Shown: piece by piece, positions 44,302 through 52,142 of the stretch
Layout: every line of letters starts with the position of its first letter
Numbering within the stretch: the first letter of the stretch is position 1
Assembly: GCA_964251965.1 (NCBI GenBank)
Contig: CAXULQ010000009.1
Span: 1 to 64,000, forward strand
Source: Mucilaginibacter_A sp964251965
Lineage (GTDB): Bacteria > Bacteroidota > Bacteroidia > Sphingobacteriales > Sphingobacteriaceae
Direction: 5' to 3'
DNA: 64,000 nt
Made by a program: the position numbers and the translations under genes
Notes under the pieces: model-generated
The model's input: the letters and a program-made list of their open reading frames with translations, nothing else
Database searches by the model: none
What the model was told of the DNA's origin: nothing

Positions 44302-44614
44302 AATAGATATTACTAAGCGTTTTGCTAAAGAATTGAAGTATTTGAACAAAAAATATTCATCTATTTCCAATGATTTTTCTGAATTAATTGATTTATTGGA
44401 GGAAAATCCTTTTCAAGGAAAACCAATCGGTAAAGGTTTTTACAAGATCAGGTTTAGTATTTCAAGTAAAGGAAAAGGTAAGCGTGGTGGTGTAAGAATT
44501 ATAACTTATTTAAAAATCGTAGACGAAGTCGTTTATCTTACCACAATATACGATAAATCAGAAAAAGAAAATATAAGCCAAAAGGAACTGGATGCAATCC
44601 TAACCCAACTATAA
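44291..44614 (+). CDS. RelE/ParE-family toxin, TA copy 2
   Basis: 107 aa from the ATG at 44291. It shares the family motifs of copy 1 (ITKRFAKELKYLNKKY, NPFQGKPIGKGFYKIRFSI, KGKGKRGGVRIITYL) but differs in the N-terminal helix and middle. It ends LDAILTQL, the same codons as the remnant at 43319. Confidence 0.88.
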   Translation: MSFKIDITKRFAKELKYLNKKYSSISNDFSELIDLLEENPFQGKPIGKGFYKIRFSISSKGKGKRGGVRIITYLKIVDEVVYLTTIYDKSEKENISQKELDAILTQL

Positions 44615-44622
44615 TTTATCAG

Positions 44623-44650
44623 CAAGCGGCCATAACCAGCCGCTTTTTTT
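44623..44650 (+). terminator. Terminator of TA copy 2
   Basis: AAGCGGC (44623-44629) and GCCGCTT (44638-44644) plus a T-run; a copy of the structure at 43978-44005. Confidence 0.85.
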
Positions 44651-44656
44651 ATGCCC

Positions 44657-44668
44657 TAAAAGAAGCAT
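44657..44668 (-). repeat. Dispersed motif, exact core
   Basis: TAAAAGAAGCAT preceded by ATGCCC, directly after the terminator of TA copy 2. Confidence 0.7.
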
Positions 44669-44717
44669 CTTCAAGTATTACACCTTATATTGCTTGTTCA
44701 AATTTTCAACCCAAACC

Positions 44718-46721
44718 ATGAACAAGTTTTACACCTCTTTTGCCATCGCCGTTGCTTTCGTGATGCTGCTCACGGCTTCTATTTACGCACAAAGACGTCG
44801 GGCGAATAACCCAAACGATACGATTGCCTCCAACTACAATCCGCAGGAATTATTTTCTCCGGGTTTTTATGCGGAGAAAGGAAACGAATTTCACGCGGCT
44901 AATGGTGCGCCCGGGCCAAAGTACTGGCAGAACCGCGTTGATTATCAATTGAATGCGAAGATTGATACTTCAACCAAAACCTTAACCGCTACGGAGAATA
45001 TTACTTACACCAATAATAGTCCGGATGCTTTGCTTTATTTGTGGCTGCAGCTCGACCAAAATACCTATGTAAAAACAGCACGCTCCAACTTTGTAACCGG
45101 CCGTGCGGCTGCCGAACATACCAAAGGTTACGAGTTTGAATCGGTAGAAATTGTGGTGAACGGAAAAGCGCAAACCGTAAATTATGTGGTTAACGATACG
45201 CGGATGCAAATTAGACTGCCAAAAGCAGTAGCTGCAAACGGTGGAAAGATTAGTGTTTTGATCAAATATCATTACCAAATCCCGGGTGCTTTTGGCAACC
45301 GAACCGATTACAATCAAACTAAAAACGGAAAGATCTACGAAATTGCGCAATGGTTTCCGCGGCTTTGTGTTTATGATGATTCTTCTGGCTGGGATACTTT
45401 GCCTTTCCTCGGTGCAGGTGAGTTTTATCTGGAATATGGAGATATAGATTATAAAGTAAATGTTCCCTGGGATATGATTTTGGCTGGTTCCGGAGAATTG
45501 CAAAACCCCAAAGAAGTATTAACCGCAAAACAAATTACACTGCTGGAAAAAGCGCGGAACAGTGATAAAACCATTATGATCCGTTCCGCAGCAGAAGTGA
45601 ACGATCCGGCTTCCCGTCCCGTTCAAAAAGGGACTTTAACCTGGCATTTTTTGATGAAGAATACGCGCGATGTAGCTTTCGGTGCTTCCAAAGCCTACAT
45701 TTGGGATGCCGCGCGCGTTAATCTTTCCGAAGGAAAAAAATGTATGTCGATGTCGGTTTACCCGATAGAAAGTGCCGGGAACGATGCCTGGGGACGGGCA
45801 ACCGAATATTTAAAAGGTTCCATCGAATATTTTTCCAAACAATGGTTTATTTACCCCTGGCCGGTTGCCATCAACGAAGCTGGCGTTGCCGGCGGCATGG
45901 AATATCCGGGGATTGTTTTTGACGGGATTACCGATAAAGGCAAAGAACTTTTTTGGGTTACCGCGCACGAGATCGGCCACAACTGGTTCCCGATGATTGT
46001 GGGCAGTAACGAACGCCGGTTTGCCTGGATGGACGAAGGTTTCAACACCTTTATTGATGTTTACGCTTCGGATGTGTTTAACAAAGGAGAATATGCACCA
46101 AAACGCGACGGCGAATACGCGCCCGGCGGAGGCAACCCGGCAGATGAAATTGTGCCAACCATTATCGACCCAAATGCGCCGGTTATCATGACGGCTGCCG
46201 ATGCCATCAAAGAAAAATACCGCCACCCGATCGCTTATTTTAAACCTGCTTTTGGTTTGATTTTGCTGCGTGAACAGGTTTTAGGGAAAGACCGTTTTGA
46301 TTATGCTTTCCGCACGTACATTAAAAACTGGGCTTACAAACATCCGTGTCCCGATGACTTCTTCCGTTCGATGGAAAACGGCGGAGGCGAAGACTTAAAC
46401 TGGTTTTGGAAAGGCTGGTTTTACAACAATTGGAAATTGGATTTGGCTGTTCATGATGTACAATACCAAAAAACAGGCGATAAAAGAAACATCCGCATTA
46501 CGGTTGTCAACTTAGAAAAAATGGCCATGCCTTTTGTGGTAGAAATCACGTTAAAAGATGGCAGCAAACAACGCCAAACTTTCCCCGTAGAAACCTGGCT
46601 GCAAAACAAAGCGGTTACTTTTGATATGATAGTTGCACAGGATGTGTTGCAAGTCCAGGTTGATCCAGATGGTGCTTTGCCGGATGTGGATCGGGGGAAT
46701 AATGTTTTTAAGGTGAAGTAG
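44718..46721 (+). CDS. M1 family metallopeptidase (exported)
   Basis: 667 aa from the ATG at 44718, chosen because MNKFYTSFAIAVAFVMLLTA is a good signal peptide. The zinc site H417-E418-x-x-H421 (HEIGHNWFP) with E440 (MDEGFNTF, 18 residues further) is complete. The N-terminal domain (ITYTNNSPDALLYLWLQLDQN) is the aminopeptidase beta-fold. It is paralogous to the peptidase at 56196-58211. It acts on peptides outside the cytoplasm. A one-mismatch motif is at 46491-46502. Confidence 0.93.
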   Translation: MNKFYTSFAIAVAFVMLLTASIYAQRRRANNPNDTIASNYNPQELFSPGFYAEKGNEFHAANGAPGPKYWQNRVDYQLNAKIDTSTKTLTATENITYTNNSPDALLYLWLQLDQNTYVKTARSNFVTGRAAAEHTKGYEFESVEIVVNGKAQTVNYVVNDTRMQIRLPKAVAANGGKISVLIKYHYQIPGAFGNRTDYNQTKNGKIYEIAQWFPRLCVYDDSSGWDTLPFLGAGEFYLEYGDIDYKVNVPWDMILAGSGELQNPKEVLTAKQITLLEKARNSDKTIMIRSAAEVNDPASRPVQKGTLTWHFLMKNTRDVAFGASKAYIWDAARVNLSEGKKCMSMSVYPIESAGNDAWGRATEYLKGSIEYFSKQWFIYPWPVAINEAGVAGGMEYPGIVFDGITDKGKELFWVTAHEIGHNWFPMIVGSNERRFAWMDEGFNTFIDVYASDVFNKGEYAPKRDGEYAPGGGNPADEIVPTIIDPNAPVIMTAADAIKEKYRHPIAYFKPAFGLILLREQVLGKDRFDYAFRTYIKNWAYKHPCPDDFFRSMENGGGEDLNWFWKGWFYNNWKLDLAVHDVQYQKTGDKRNIRITVVNLEKMAMPFVVEITLKDGSKQRQTFPVETWLQNKAVTFDMIVAQDVLQVQVDPDGALPDVDRGNNVFKVK

Positions 46722-46760
46722 GATTATAAATTACAAAACCAATTTAATATGTTTAACTGG

Positions 46761-46804
46761 TCGGGATTTGTAATCCCGATCTTTGAGCTTCGGATTTCTA
46801 ATCC
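46761..46804. repeat. Two adjacent GGATT...AATCC hairpins
   Basis: TCGGGATT-TGT-AATCCCGA (46761-46779) and GGATT-TCT-AATCC (46792-46804). Short palindromes of this kind are common between Bacteroidota genes. They follow the M1 gene by 40 bases and may mark its transcript end. Confidence 0.65.
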
Positions 46805-46872
46805 AATTGCAGACATTTATTAATTGAGTTTTAATATAGAATCATCAAGAATGAAGTTTAATATTTATCCAC

Positions 46873-47076
46873 TCACCTGTTACGCAATTCGTTCAATTGG
46901 TTGTCAACATCGGTTAAAGGTTGCTTTGTCATACTGCCCTTATATTTGTCAACGTTAATTATTACTTTAGGATTAGCTTCATCTTTATGCAAACGGATCA
47001 GTTGTAAAAGCTCTAAATCCTCCAAAAGCTTTAATGCTTTGTCGTTAATAATATCTATCGTTACTGTTTGTATCAT
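46873..47076 (-). CDS. Small conserved hypothetical protein
   Basis: 67 aa. Not assigned to a family. It begins with a beta segment (MIQTVTIDIINDKALKLLED) and ends in a polar helix. Short proteins of this shape often serve as antitoxins or regulators, but no adjacent toxin is encoded here; the neighbour on the plus strand is divergent. Confidence 0.6.
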   Translation of the reverse strand: MIQTVTIDIINDKALKLLEDLELLQLIRLHKDEANPKVIINVDKYKGSMTKQPLTDVDNQLNELRNR

Positions 47077-47137
47077 GATTTAAGGTTTATTTGTAAATAA
47101 TACTAAGTCCTTGATTTTTGAAAATATAAACTTTAAA

Positions 47138-47398
47138 ATGCTAACTAAGCAAAACATAGCAGATCAATTGCTTGCTTATCTGCAACATCATTTATCACTA
47201 ATTGAATTGATAAATTGGGCCGAAGTTACTTTGATGAATAGTAATTATGAAGATGATGAATCGCATACTATCAGGGATATTTTAGCGCAACTTGGTTTGG
47301 CCGATGTAAAAGCTTTTGGGCTTGAATACCAGGACTGCGAAGCGGTTATGCAAAAGCTGGGTTATACTTTAGAGGTTAAAGCGTTGGCAGTTGCATGA
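47138..47398 (+). CDS. Small hypothetical protein
   Basis: 86 aa from the ATG at 47138 (another ATG at 47111 in frame). It begins LTKQNIADQLLAYLQHHLSL and ends in an acidic helix, DVKAFGLEYQDCEAVMQKL. No family was recognised with confidence. It is 61 bases from the divergent 67-aa gene. Confidence 0.6.
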   Translation: MLTKQNIADQLLAYLQHHLSLIELINWAEVTLMNSNYEDDESHTIRDILAQLGLADVKAFGLEYQDCEAVMQKLGYTLEVKALAVA

Positions 47399-47452
47399 TG
47401 TCTTGATTTATAGAAAGAAGATCGTACCGCTACGCATACGATGACAATGTGC

Positions 47453-47464
47453 ATACTTCTTTTA
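47453..47464 (+). repeat. Dispersed motif, one mismatch
   Basis: ATACTTCTTTTA followed by CCGTACAAAAAT, 55 bases 3' of the 86-aa ORF. Confidence 0.58.
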
Positions 47465-47544
47465 CCGTACAAAAATCAACGTTAACCCTAATAAAATTAA
47501 AATCTTAGAAAGAAAAATCCGTAACATTGGTAAAACTAAAAACT

Positions 47545-47868
47545 ATGAAAAAGATACTCGTTTACGTATTTGCTGCTGCTTTAAGCTGTAGTGCAATGGC
47601 ACAAGAAAAAATGGCCAAAATGGCTGCAAAACCCATGAAAATGGAAAACTGTGTGATGATGCACGGCGGAAAAATGGTGTGTATGATGGACGGAAAAACC
47701 ATGCCGCTAACCAAAAGCATGACCATGAAAAACGGCACACAAGTGATGGCCAATGGCATGGTGAAGATGAAGGACGGAAAATCCATGATGCTGAAAGACG
47801 GCCAAAGTGTGATGATGAGCGGCAAAGTGGACAAGATGCCGATGAAAGACCACATGGAAAAAATGTAA
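47545..47868 (+). CDS. Methionine-rich exported protein, DUF6799
   Basis: 107 aa from the ATG at 47545. Signal peptide MKKILVYVFAAALSCSAMAQ; the mature part carries about 23 methionines and two cysteines in repeated DGK-M-M units (VCMMDGKTM, KDGKSMMLKDGQS). DUF6799 proteins resemble this. Met-rich stretches often bind copper, so a periplasmic metal-handling role is possible but not shown. Confidence 0.8.
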   Translation: MKKILVYVFAAALSCSAMAQEKMAKMAAKPMKMENCVMMHGGKMVCMMDGKTMPLTKSMTMKNGTQVMANGMVKMKDGKSMMLKDGQSVMMSGKVDKMPMKDHMEKM

Positions 47869-47888
47869 TTCTTTTTAAAAGTTTATGA

Positions 47889-47919
47889 AAACCCGGGATA
47901 CAAGTTCCGGGTTTTTTTA
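47889..47919 (+). terminator. Terminator of the DUF6799 gene
   Basis: AAACCCGG (47889-47896) and CCGGGTTT (47907-47914) with a 10-base loop and T-run. Confidence 0.85.
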
Positions 47920-47941
47920 TTTTAGGGTTGGTTATCTTTTG

Positions 47942-47953
47942 ATACTTCTTTTA
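47942..47953 (+). repeat. Dispersed motif, one mismatch
   Basis: ATACTTCTTTTA followed by CCGCATAAAAAT, the full extended consensus, between two convergent genes. Confidence 0.65.
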
Positions 47954-47994
47954 CCGCATAAAAATTAGTTTCAGAGAAAATTCAAATCGTGTTA

Positions 47995-48034
47995 AAAACA
48001 AAGAAACCTGCCGTGGAGTAGGTTTCTTTGTTTT
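47995..48034 (-). terminator. Terminator of the Arg/His-rich ORF
   Basis: A 15-bp perfect stem, AAAACAAAGAAACCT (47995-48009) and AGGTTTCTTTGTTTT (48020-48034), just past the stop of the minus-strand gene. Confidence 0.85.
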
Positions 48035-48037
48035 ATA

Positions 48038-48250
48038 TTAATATCCTCCGCGGTAATTATGGTAACCATGATCTCTCGGGCCGCGGTCATATCCTCTATT
48101 GAAATGGTCGCGGCGATGGTGTCTTTCCCAACGTTCGTGGCGACGTCTTTCGCGGTCTCGGCGGTCAAAGTTGCCGAAAGAAGTTGCATTGGCAACATCA
48201 AAAGTAACAATAGTTAAAAGTACAATTAAAGATACTCTGAGCATTTTCAT
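48038..48250 (-). CDS. Small exported Arg/His/Tyr-rich protein
   Basis: 70 aa. Signal peptide (MLRVSLIVLLTIVTFDVANA) and a mature part made of Arg, His, Tyr and Gly (RRHERWERHHRRDHFNRGYD). No family is known; it may bind nucleic acid, polyphosphate or metals, or it may be structural. Confidence 0.65.
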   Translation of the reverse strand: MKMLRVSLIVLLTIVTFDVANATSFGNFDRRDRERRRHERWERHHRRDHFNRGYDRGPRDHGYHNYRGGY

Positions 48251-48364
48251 AATCTTAATTTTTATGGTTAATTATGATTTTTAGAGTAGCTGCTTTACAA
48301 GTTAGTTTAATTAAAAAATATATACTTTTTTTAATTAAACCTTTTACAATTATACTTTTTATCG

Positions 48365-48376
48365 ATACTGTTTTTA
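48365..48376 (+). repeat. Dispersed motif, sister core
   Basis: ATACTGTTTTTA followed by CAAGATAAAATTT, 51 bases 3' of the M28 peptidase stop. Confidence 0.6.
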
Positions 48377-48427
48377 CAAGATAAAATTTAAAACTTAGTG
48401 TTGATACACTTTTCAAACTTAATTTTC

Positions 48428-50671
48428 TTATTTCGTCAAGCTTGCAGTTTTATCCAAGTAAGCAGCAAATTTGCTGATTACGTTGGCATCCAAGTTCATC
48501 TGTTCCTGCGCTTCTTTCCAGTTGCGTTGTTCTATCGCTTCGCGGATGCCGGGCAAAGTTTTTACGCCATAACCGGTGTAAAAACCGGGTGCATAAATGG
48601 CATGTTTGTACCAGGCCCGGCGTGGTAAACCGTTAGTAGTAAGTAATTGTTGTTCGGCCTGGTACAATGCTTTGTTTAGTGCCTCTAAATTGGTATTGTT
48701 TGTGCCTGTAGCCTTGCGGTTCCAAACTTCGGCCAATTTTCCGCTTGATTTTTCTAAAGCGGTTAAAGCATTTTGCATTCCCGAAAAATCCAGAAAAGGG
48801 ACTTCATCTTTTGCTTTTGGTGCAGTTTCCGGTTTTGTCGGGTCAGCAGCCAAAGCATAATCGTTTGCTTTAATTACCTGGTTTTCTACGGATGTGTTTT
48901 CGCGCATCTGGTCGGTTAAGGCCATTAATTCTGTTAAATAGCCGTTAATGGTTTTTTGCAGGTTTCTGAAATCAAAAGGCAAAACCTCTGCATCGGCAAG
49001 CCTTAAAGTAGCCCGGCCTGCTGTTTTTGCCAAGGCAATTCCGTAAGCAAAATCCGGGTCTTTAAACCGGCGGTAATCATCAAAAGAATCATAAATAGAA
49101 TGATATTCGCCGCCCGCATCTTCTCCGCCAAAACCTAAATTGAGGGAAGGAATGCCCAAATGCTGCAAAAACGAAGAATAATCCGAACCGGAACCTAATG
49201 CTTCCAGCTTCATGTCTTTACCTGTAAGTGCATCTTTTTTTGCTTTGGCTGATATTGCCCTTACCGCTTCGCGCGCTTTATTTCGGTCGAACAAACTTAC
49301 TTTGGTTTGCGGGTCGGTTACATCTTTGGCAACTTCGGTCATCAACGTTTCTAACGCATGCGAACCACCCGCACCCAGAAAACCACGACCGTTATTATCA
49401 GAGTTGATGTAAGCCACTGTTTTTTGCTGCAATTCTGCGGCGTGGTCTTCGGCCCATTCTGTCGAGCCTAATAAACCAGGTTCTTCTCCGTCCCAGGCAC
49501 AATAAACCAAAGTACGTTTCGGGCGATAACCTGTTTTCACTAATTCGCCAATGGCTTTGGCTTCTTCCAGTTCGGCTGCCAATCCGCTGATGGGGTCTGC
49601 CGCACCATTTACCCAGGCATCATGATGGTTGCCGCGCACCACCCATTCATCTGGAAATTGTGCCCCTTTCAGCGTTGCAATCACGTCATAAGCCGGACGG
49701 GTTTTCCAATCAAACTCCAATTTTAAATGAACTTTTGTTTTTCCCGGGCCGATGTGATAAGTGATCGGCAAAGCACCGCGCCAGGCATCCGGTGCAACCG
49801 GGCCTTCCAAGGCAGCCAGCAAAGGTTGGGCATCGTGGTAACTGATTGGCAAAACAGGGATTTTTAGCAGATTGGTTGCCAAAGTATGATCAGCAATCCG
49901 TTTAGCTGAAGTGGTTGCACCAACGCCGGGAGTAAGCGGGTCGCCGGGATAAACCACCATATCCATCACCGAACCGCGTTGCACGCCGAACTCGTTTTTA
50001 AAGGCACCTTTCGGGTAAACATCGCCTTGATAATAGCCGTCTTCCTTCGGGTCAGAATAAATAATACAGCCAATTGCGCCGTGTTCCTGCGCTACTTTTG
50101 GTTTTACGCCCCGCCAGGAACGGCCATATTTTGCAATCGCAATTTTACCTTTTACGCTGATGCCCAAAGCATCCAGCCTTTCATAATCCTCCGGCAAACC
50201 AAAATTAACGAAAACCAATTCTCCGGTTACGTCGCCATCCGCACTCCAAGCGTTGTACGTTGGCAACTGGTCTTGCTGACCGGAAGTTGCATCTTCTTTT
50301 AAAGCCGGTTCTTTCAACAAAGCCTGAAAAGTGGTGGGCGAAACCATTTCCAAAATCCGTGTTTTCGGCCTTGGAAACAAAACCTGGTAAGTTTCTATTC
50401 TGGCATCCCAGCCGTAACTTTTAAATTTTGAAAGGATGTTTTCTGCTACGGCTTTTCCGTTTGCCGAACCAATTTCATGCGGTCTGGCCGACAGTTCTTT
50501 GATGGTTTCGCCTAAACGCTGACTGTTTAAAAGCTGGTCGAACTTGTTTTCTATTTGTAATTGTGCCGAAGCGGCGGAAGCAGAAAAACCGGAAATGGTT
50601 TTGTTTTGTGCAGCAATAGTTTGGATAAAAGCCAGGCTGGCCAGCGCGGCCAAAGTAAAAAGTTTTTTCAT
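48428..50671 (-). CDS. Exported M28 peptidase (glutamate carboxypeptidase II-like)
   Basis: 747 aa with a signal peptide (FTLAALASLAFIQTIA). A PA domain (TGELVFVNFGLPEDYERL) is followed by the M28 catalytic core VVRGNHHDAWVNGAADPISG, CAWDGEEPGLLGSTEW and LGSGSDYSSFLQHLGIPSLN, which supply the two-zinc ligands, then a C-terminal dimerisation-like helical domain. It cleaves acidic N-terminal or C-terminal residues from peptides outside the cytoplasm. Confidence 0.92.
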   Translation of the reverse strand: MKKLFTLAALASLAFIQTIAAQNKTISGFSASAASAQLQIENKFDQLLNSQRLGETIKELSARPHEIGSANGKAVAENILSKFKSYGWDARIETYQVLFPRPKTRILEMVSPTTFQALLKEPALKEDATSGQQDQLPTYNAWSADGDVTGELVFVNFGLPEDYERLDALGISVKGKIAIAKYGRSWRGVKPKVAQEHGAIGCIIYSDPKEDGYYQGDVYPKGAFKNEFGVQRGSVMDMVVYPGDPLTPGVGATTSAKRIADHTLATNLLKIPVLPISYHDAQPLLAALEGPVAPDAWRGALPITYHIGPGKTKVHLKLEFDWKTRPAYDVIATLKGAQFPDEWVVRGNHHDAWVNGAADPISGLAAELEEAKAIGELVKTGYRPKRTLVYCAWDGEEPGLLGSTEWAEDHAAELQQKTVAYINSDNNGRGFLGAGGSHALETLMTEVAKDVTDPQTKVSLFDRNKAREAVRAISAKAKKDALTGKDMKLEALGSGSDYSSFLQHLGIPSLNLGFGGEDAGGEYHSIYDSFDDYRRFKDPDFAYGIALAKTAGRATLRLADAEVLPFDFRNLQKTINGYLTELMALTDQMRENTSVENQVIKANDYALAADPTKPETAPKAKDEVPFLDFSGMQNALTALEKSSGKLAEVWNRKATGTNNTNLEALNKALYQAEQQLLTTNGLPRRAWYKHAIYAPGFYTGYGVKTLPGIREAIEQRNWKEAQEQMNLDANVISKFAAYLDKTASLTK

Positions 50672-50780
50672 AGCGGCATCATTAAATTGTTTGTACTTTT
50701 TCTTTTTGCGAAGAAAAAACAGCGTAAATATTAATGAGCTTAATCTACAGAAAAAAATTAAAACATAAATTTTTAGGTGA

Positions 50781-50792
50781 TAAAAGAAGCAT
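50781..50792 (-). repeat. Dispersed motif, exact core
   Basis: TAAAAGAAGCAT, 6 bases 3' of the stop at 50799; the complement continues TCACCTAAAAATT (full consensus). Confidence 0.7.
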
Positions 50793-50798
50793 CAATAT

Positions 50799-51317
50799 TT
50801 ATAACAACTTTAAAGAATTGGCGATTTTTAAAAAAGTAGGGTTGTATTTTTCAAAATTTTCCTCAGAAGCTGTGCAAGTCAGTAAAACCGCTTTTTGCTT
50901 GTAATAGTAAACATAAACGATGGTTTGCATCACCATATCACTTTTGGGGTCTTTATGCGTGTTGATGTACCATTTGTAATGTCCGTCTGTTGCCGTTCCT
51001 TTTTTGGTCACCGATAAAAAACCATCCAAAGCGCTATTGGATTCTATCGACATAGCATAAGCGGCATCCAAATTCCCGTCTGCCGCAGAAATAAAATTAA
51101 GGTTGATATTTTCTGGGATTGAAGTCTGTACTTCTGTTTGCGGACGGATTGCAATAAACTTTAAACGCGGGTTTGCCTGTGTTGCTTCCCAATCGGCAGG
51201 AATTGTAATTTCAAAATGATTGGCTGCATCTTTATACGTTTTAAGCTTTTGGGCGATGCTGTTTTTACCGGTAAAAAATAAGAAAGTAAGCAAACCCAGC
51301 AGTCGGAAAGTAGTCAT
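50799..51317 (-). CDS. Exported PsbP/DcrB-like protein
   Basis: 172 aa with a signal peptide (RLLGLLTFLFFTGKNSIAQ). The mature part (FEITIPADWEATQ, VYVYYYKQKAVLLTCTASEE, NPTFLKIANSLKLL) has the pattern of the Mog1/PsbP fold seen in DcrB-like exported proteins. The function is unknown. Confidence 0.7.
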   Translation of the reverse strand: MTTFRLLGLLTFLFFTGKNSIAQKLKTYKDAANHFEITIPADWEATQANPRLKFIAIRPQTEVQTSIPENINLNFISAADGNLDAAYAMSIESNSALDGFLSVTKKGTATDGHYKWYINTHKDPKSDMVMQTIVYVYYYKQKAVLLTCTASEENFEKYNPTFLKIANSLKLL

Positions 51318-51451
51318 AGCTTAAATGTAAAAAGCGTTTTTGTTCAAACTTGAAACCGTATCAAAATAAAGCTTCTGTGCATTTAAAACATAATTTGCAG
51401 CAGGACTTTAACACACTTTAACAAGTAAAGACAAAGCGGCAACCTTTTGGT

Positions 51452-51976
51452 TTAGTGCATACCTGCACCATAAAAAAAATCTTTTAATTCTGTGGCATCG
51501 TGGATTTTCATTTTTCCGCTTAAAATCAAACGCAGTTGGCGGCGTTGCATAGCACCCTCATATAATGCAATTTCTTCTTCTGTTTCGGGGATGATTTCTG
51601 GTACTGTCTTCGGTTTGTTATCGGCATCGATCGCCACAAAAGTGTAATAAGCTTCGTTACTTTTTATCGTGGTGCCCGATGGAATGTTTTGTGCCGAAAC
51701 CACCAGCCGCACTTCTACCGAAGTATTAAAAGCACGCGTTACTTGTGCTTCTATGCTAATCACGTCGCCTAATTTTACGGCGTGTTTAAAAGAAACACTG
51801 TCCACAGAAGCGGTAACAGCCAGGCAATTGCAATGCTTTTGGGCAGAAATGGCAGCGGCAATATCCATCCAATGCAACATGCGACCGCCCATTAAATTGT
51901 TCAGCATGTTGGTATCGTTAGGCAAAATAAGTTCGTTCATTACCGTGTGCGAAACGGAAGCTTTTTTGGCAATCAT
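51452..51976 (-). CDS. Acyl-CoA thioesterase (hotdog fold)
   Basis: 174 aa. LPNDTNMLNNLMGGRMLHWM and DIAAAISAQKHC with ASVDSVSFKHAVKLGDVISI match acyl-CoA hydrolases of the YciA/BACH type; the catalytic Asn/Asp pair is in the first motif. It releases CoA from acyl-CoA in the cytoplasm. It is monocistronic. Confidence 0.92.
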   Translation of the reverse strand: MIAKKASVSHTVMNELILPNDTNMLNNLMGGRMLHWMDIAAAISAQKHCNCLAVTASVDSVSFKHAVKLGDVISIEAQVTRAFNTSVEVRLVVSAQNIPSGTTIKSNEAYYTFVAIDADNKPKTVPEIIPETEEEIALYEGAMQRRQLRLILSGKMKIHDATELKDFFYGAGMH

Positions 51977-52003
51977 GGTGTAAAGATAGGTTTTTGAAGG
52001 ATA

Positions 52004-52142
52004 GTTAATGGTTCATGGATAATAGCTGATAGATTAGAAATTAGTTTATGGTTAATGAAAACACATCTGTTATACCGAGTTTGTGCTATGAACTATGATC
52101 CACGCACTATTATCTATCAACTATCATCTATTAACCATTAAC
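52004..52142. repeat. Degenerate TATCA/TGATA-rich inverted repeat spacer
   Basis: GTTAATGGTT (52004-52013) is the exact complement of AACCATTAAC (52133-52142), with many imperfect TATCA/TGATA words between. The right arm overlaps the 3' end of the ABC gene. A similar word set occurs at 59433-59505. Confidence 0.5.
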
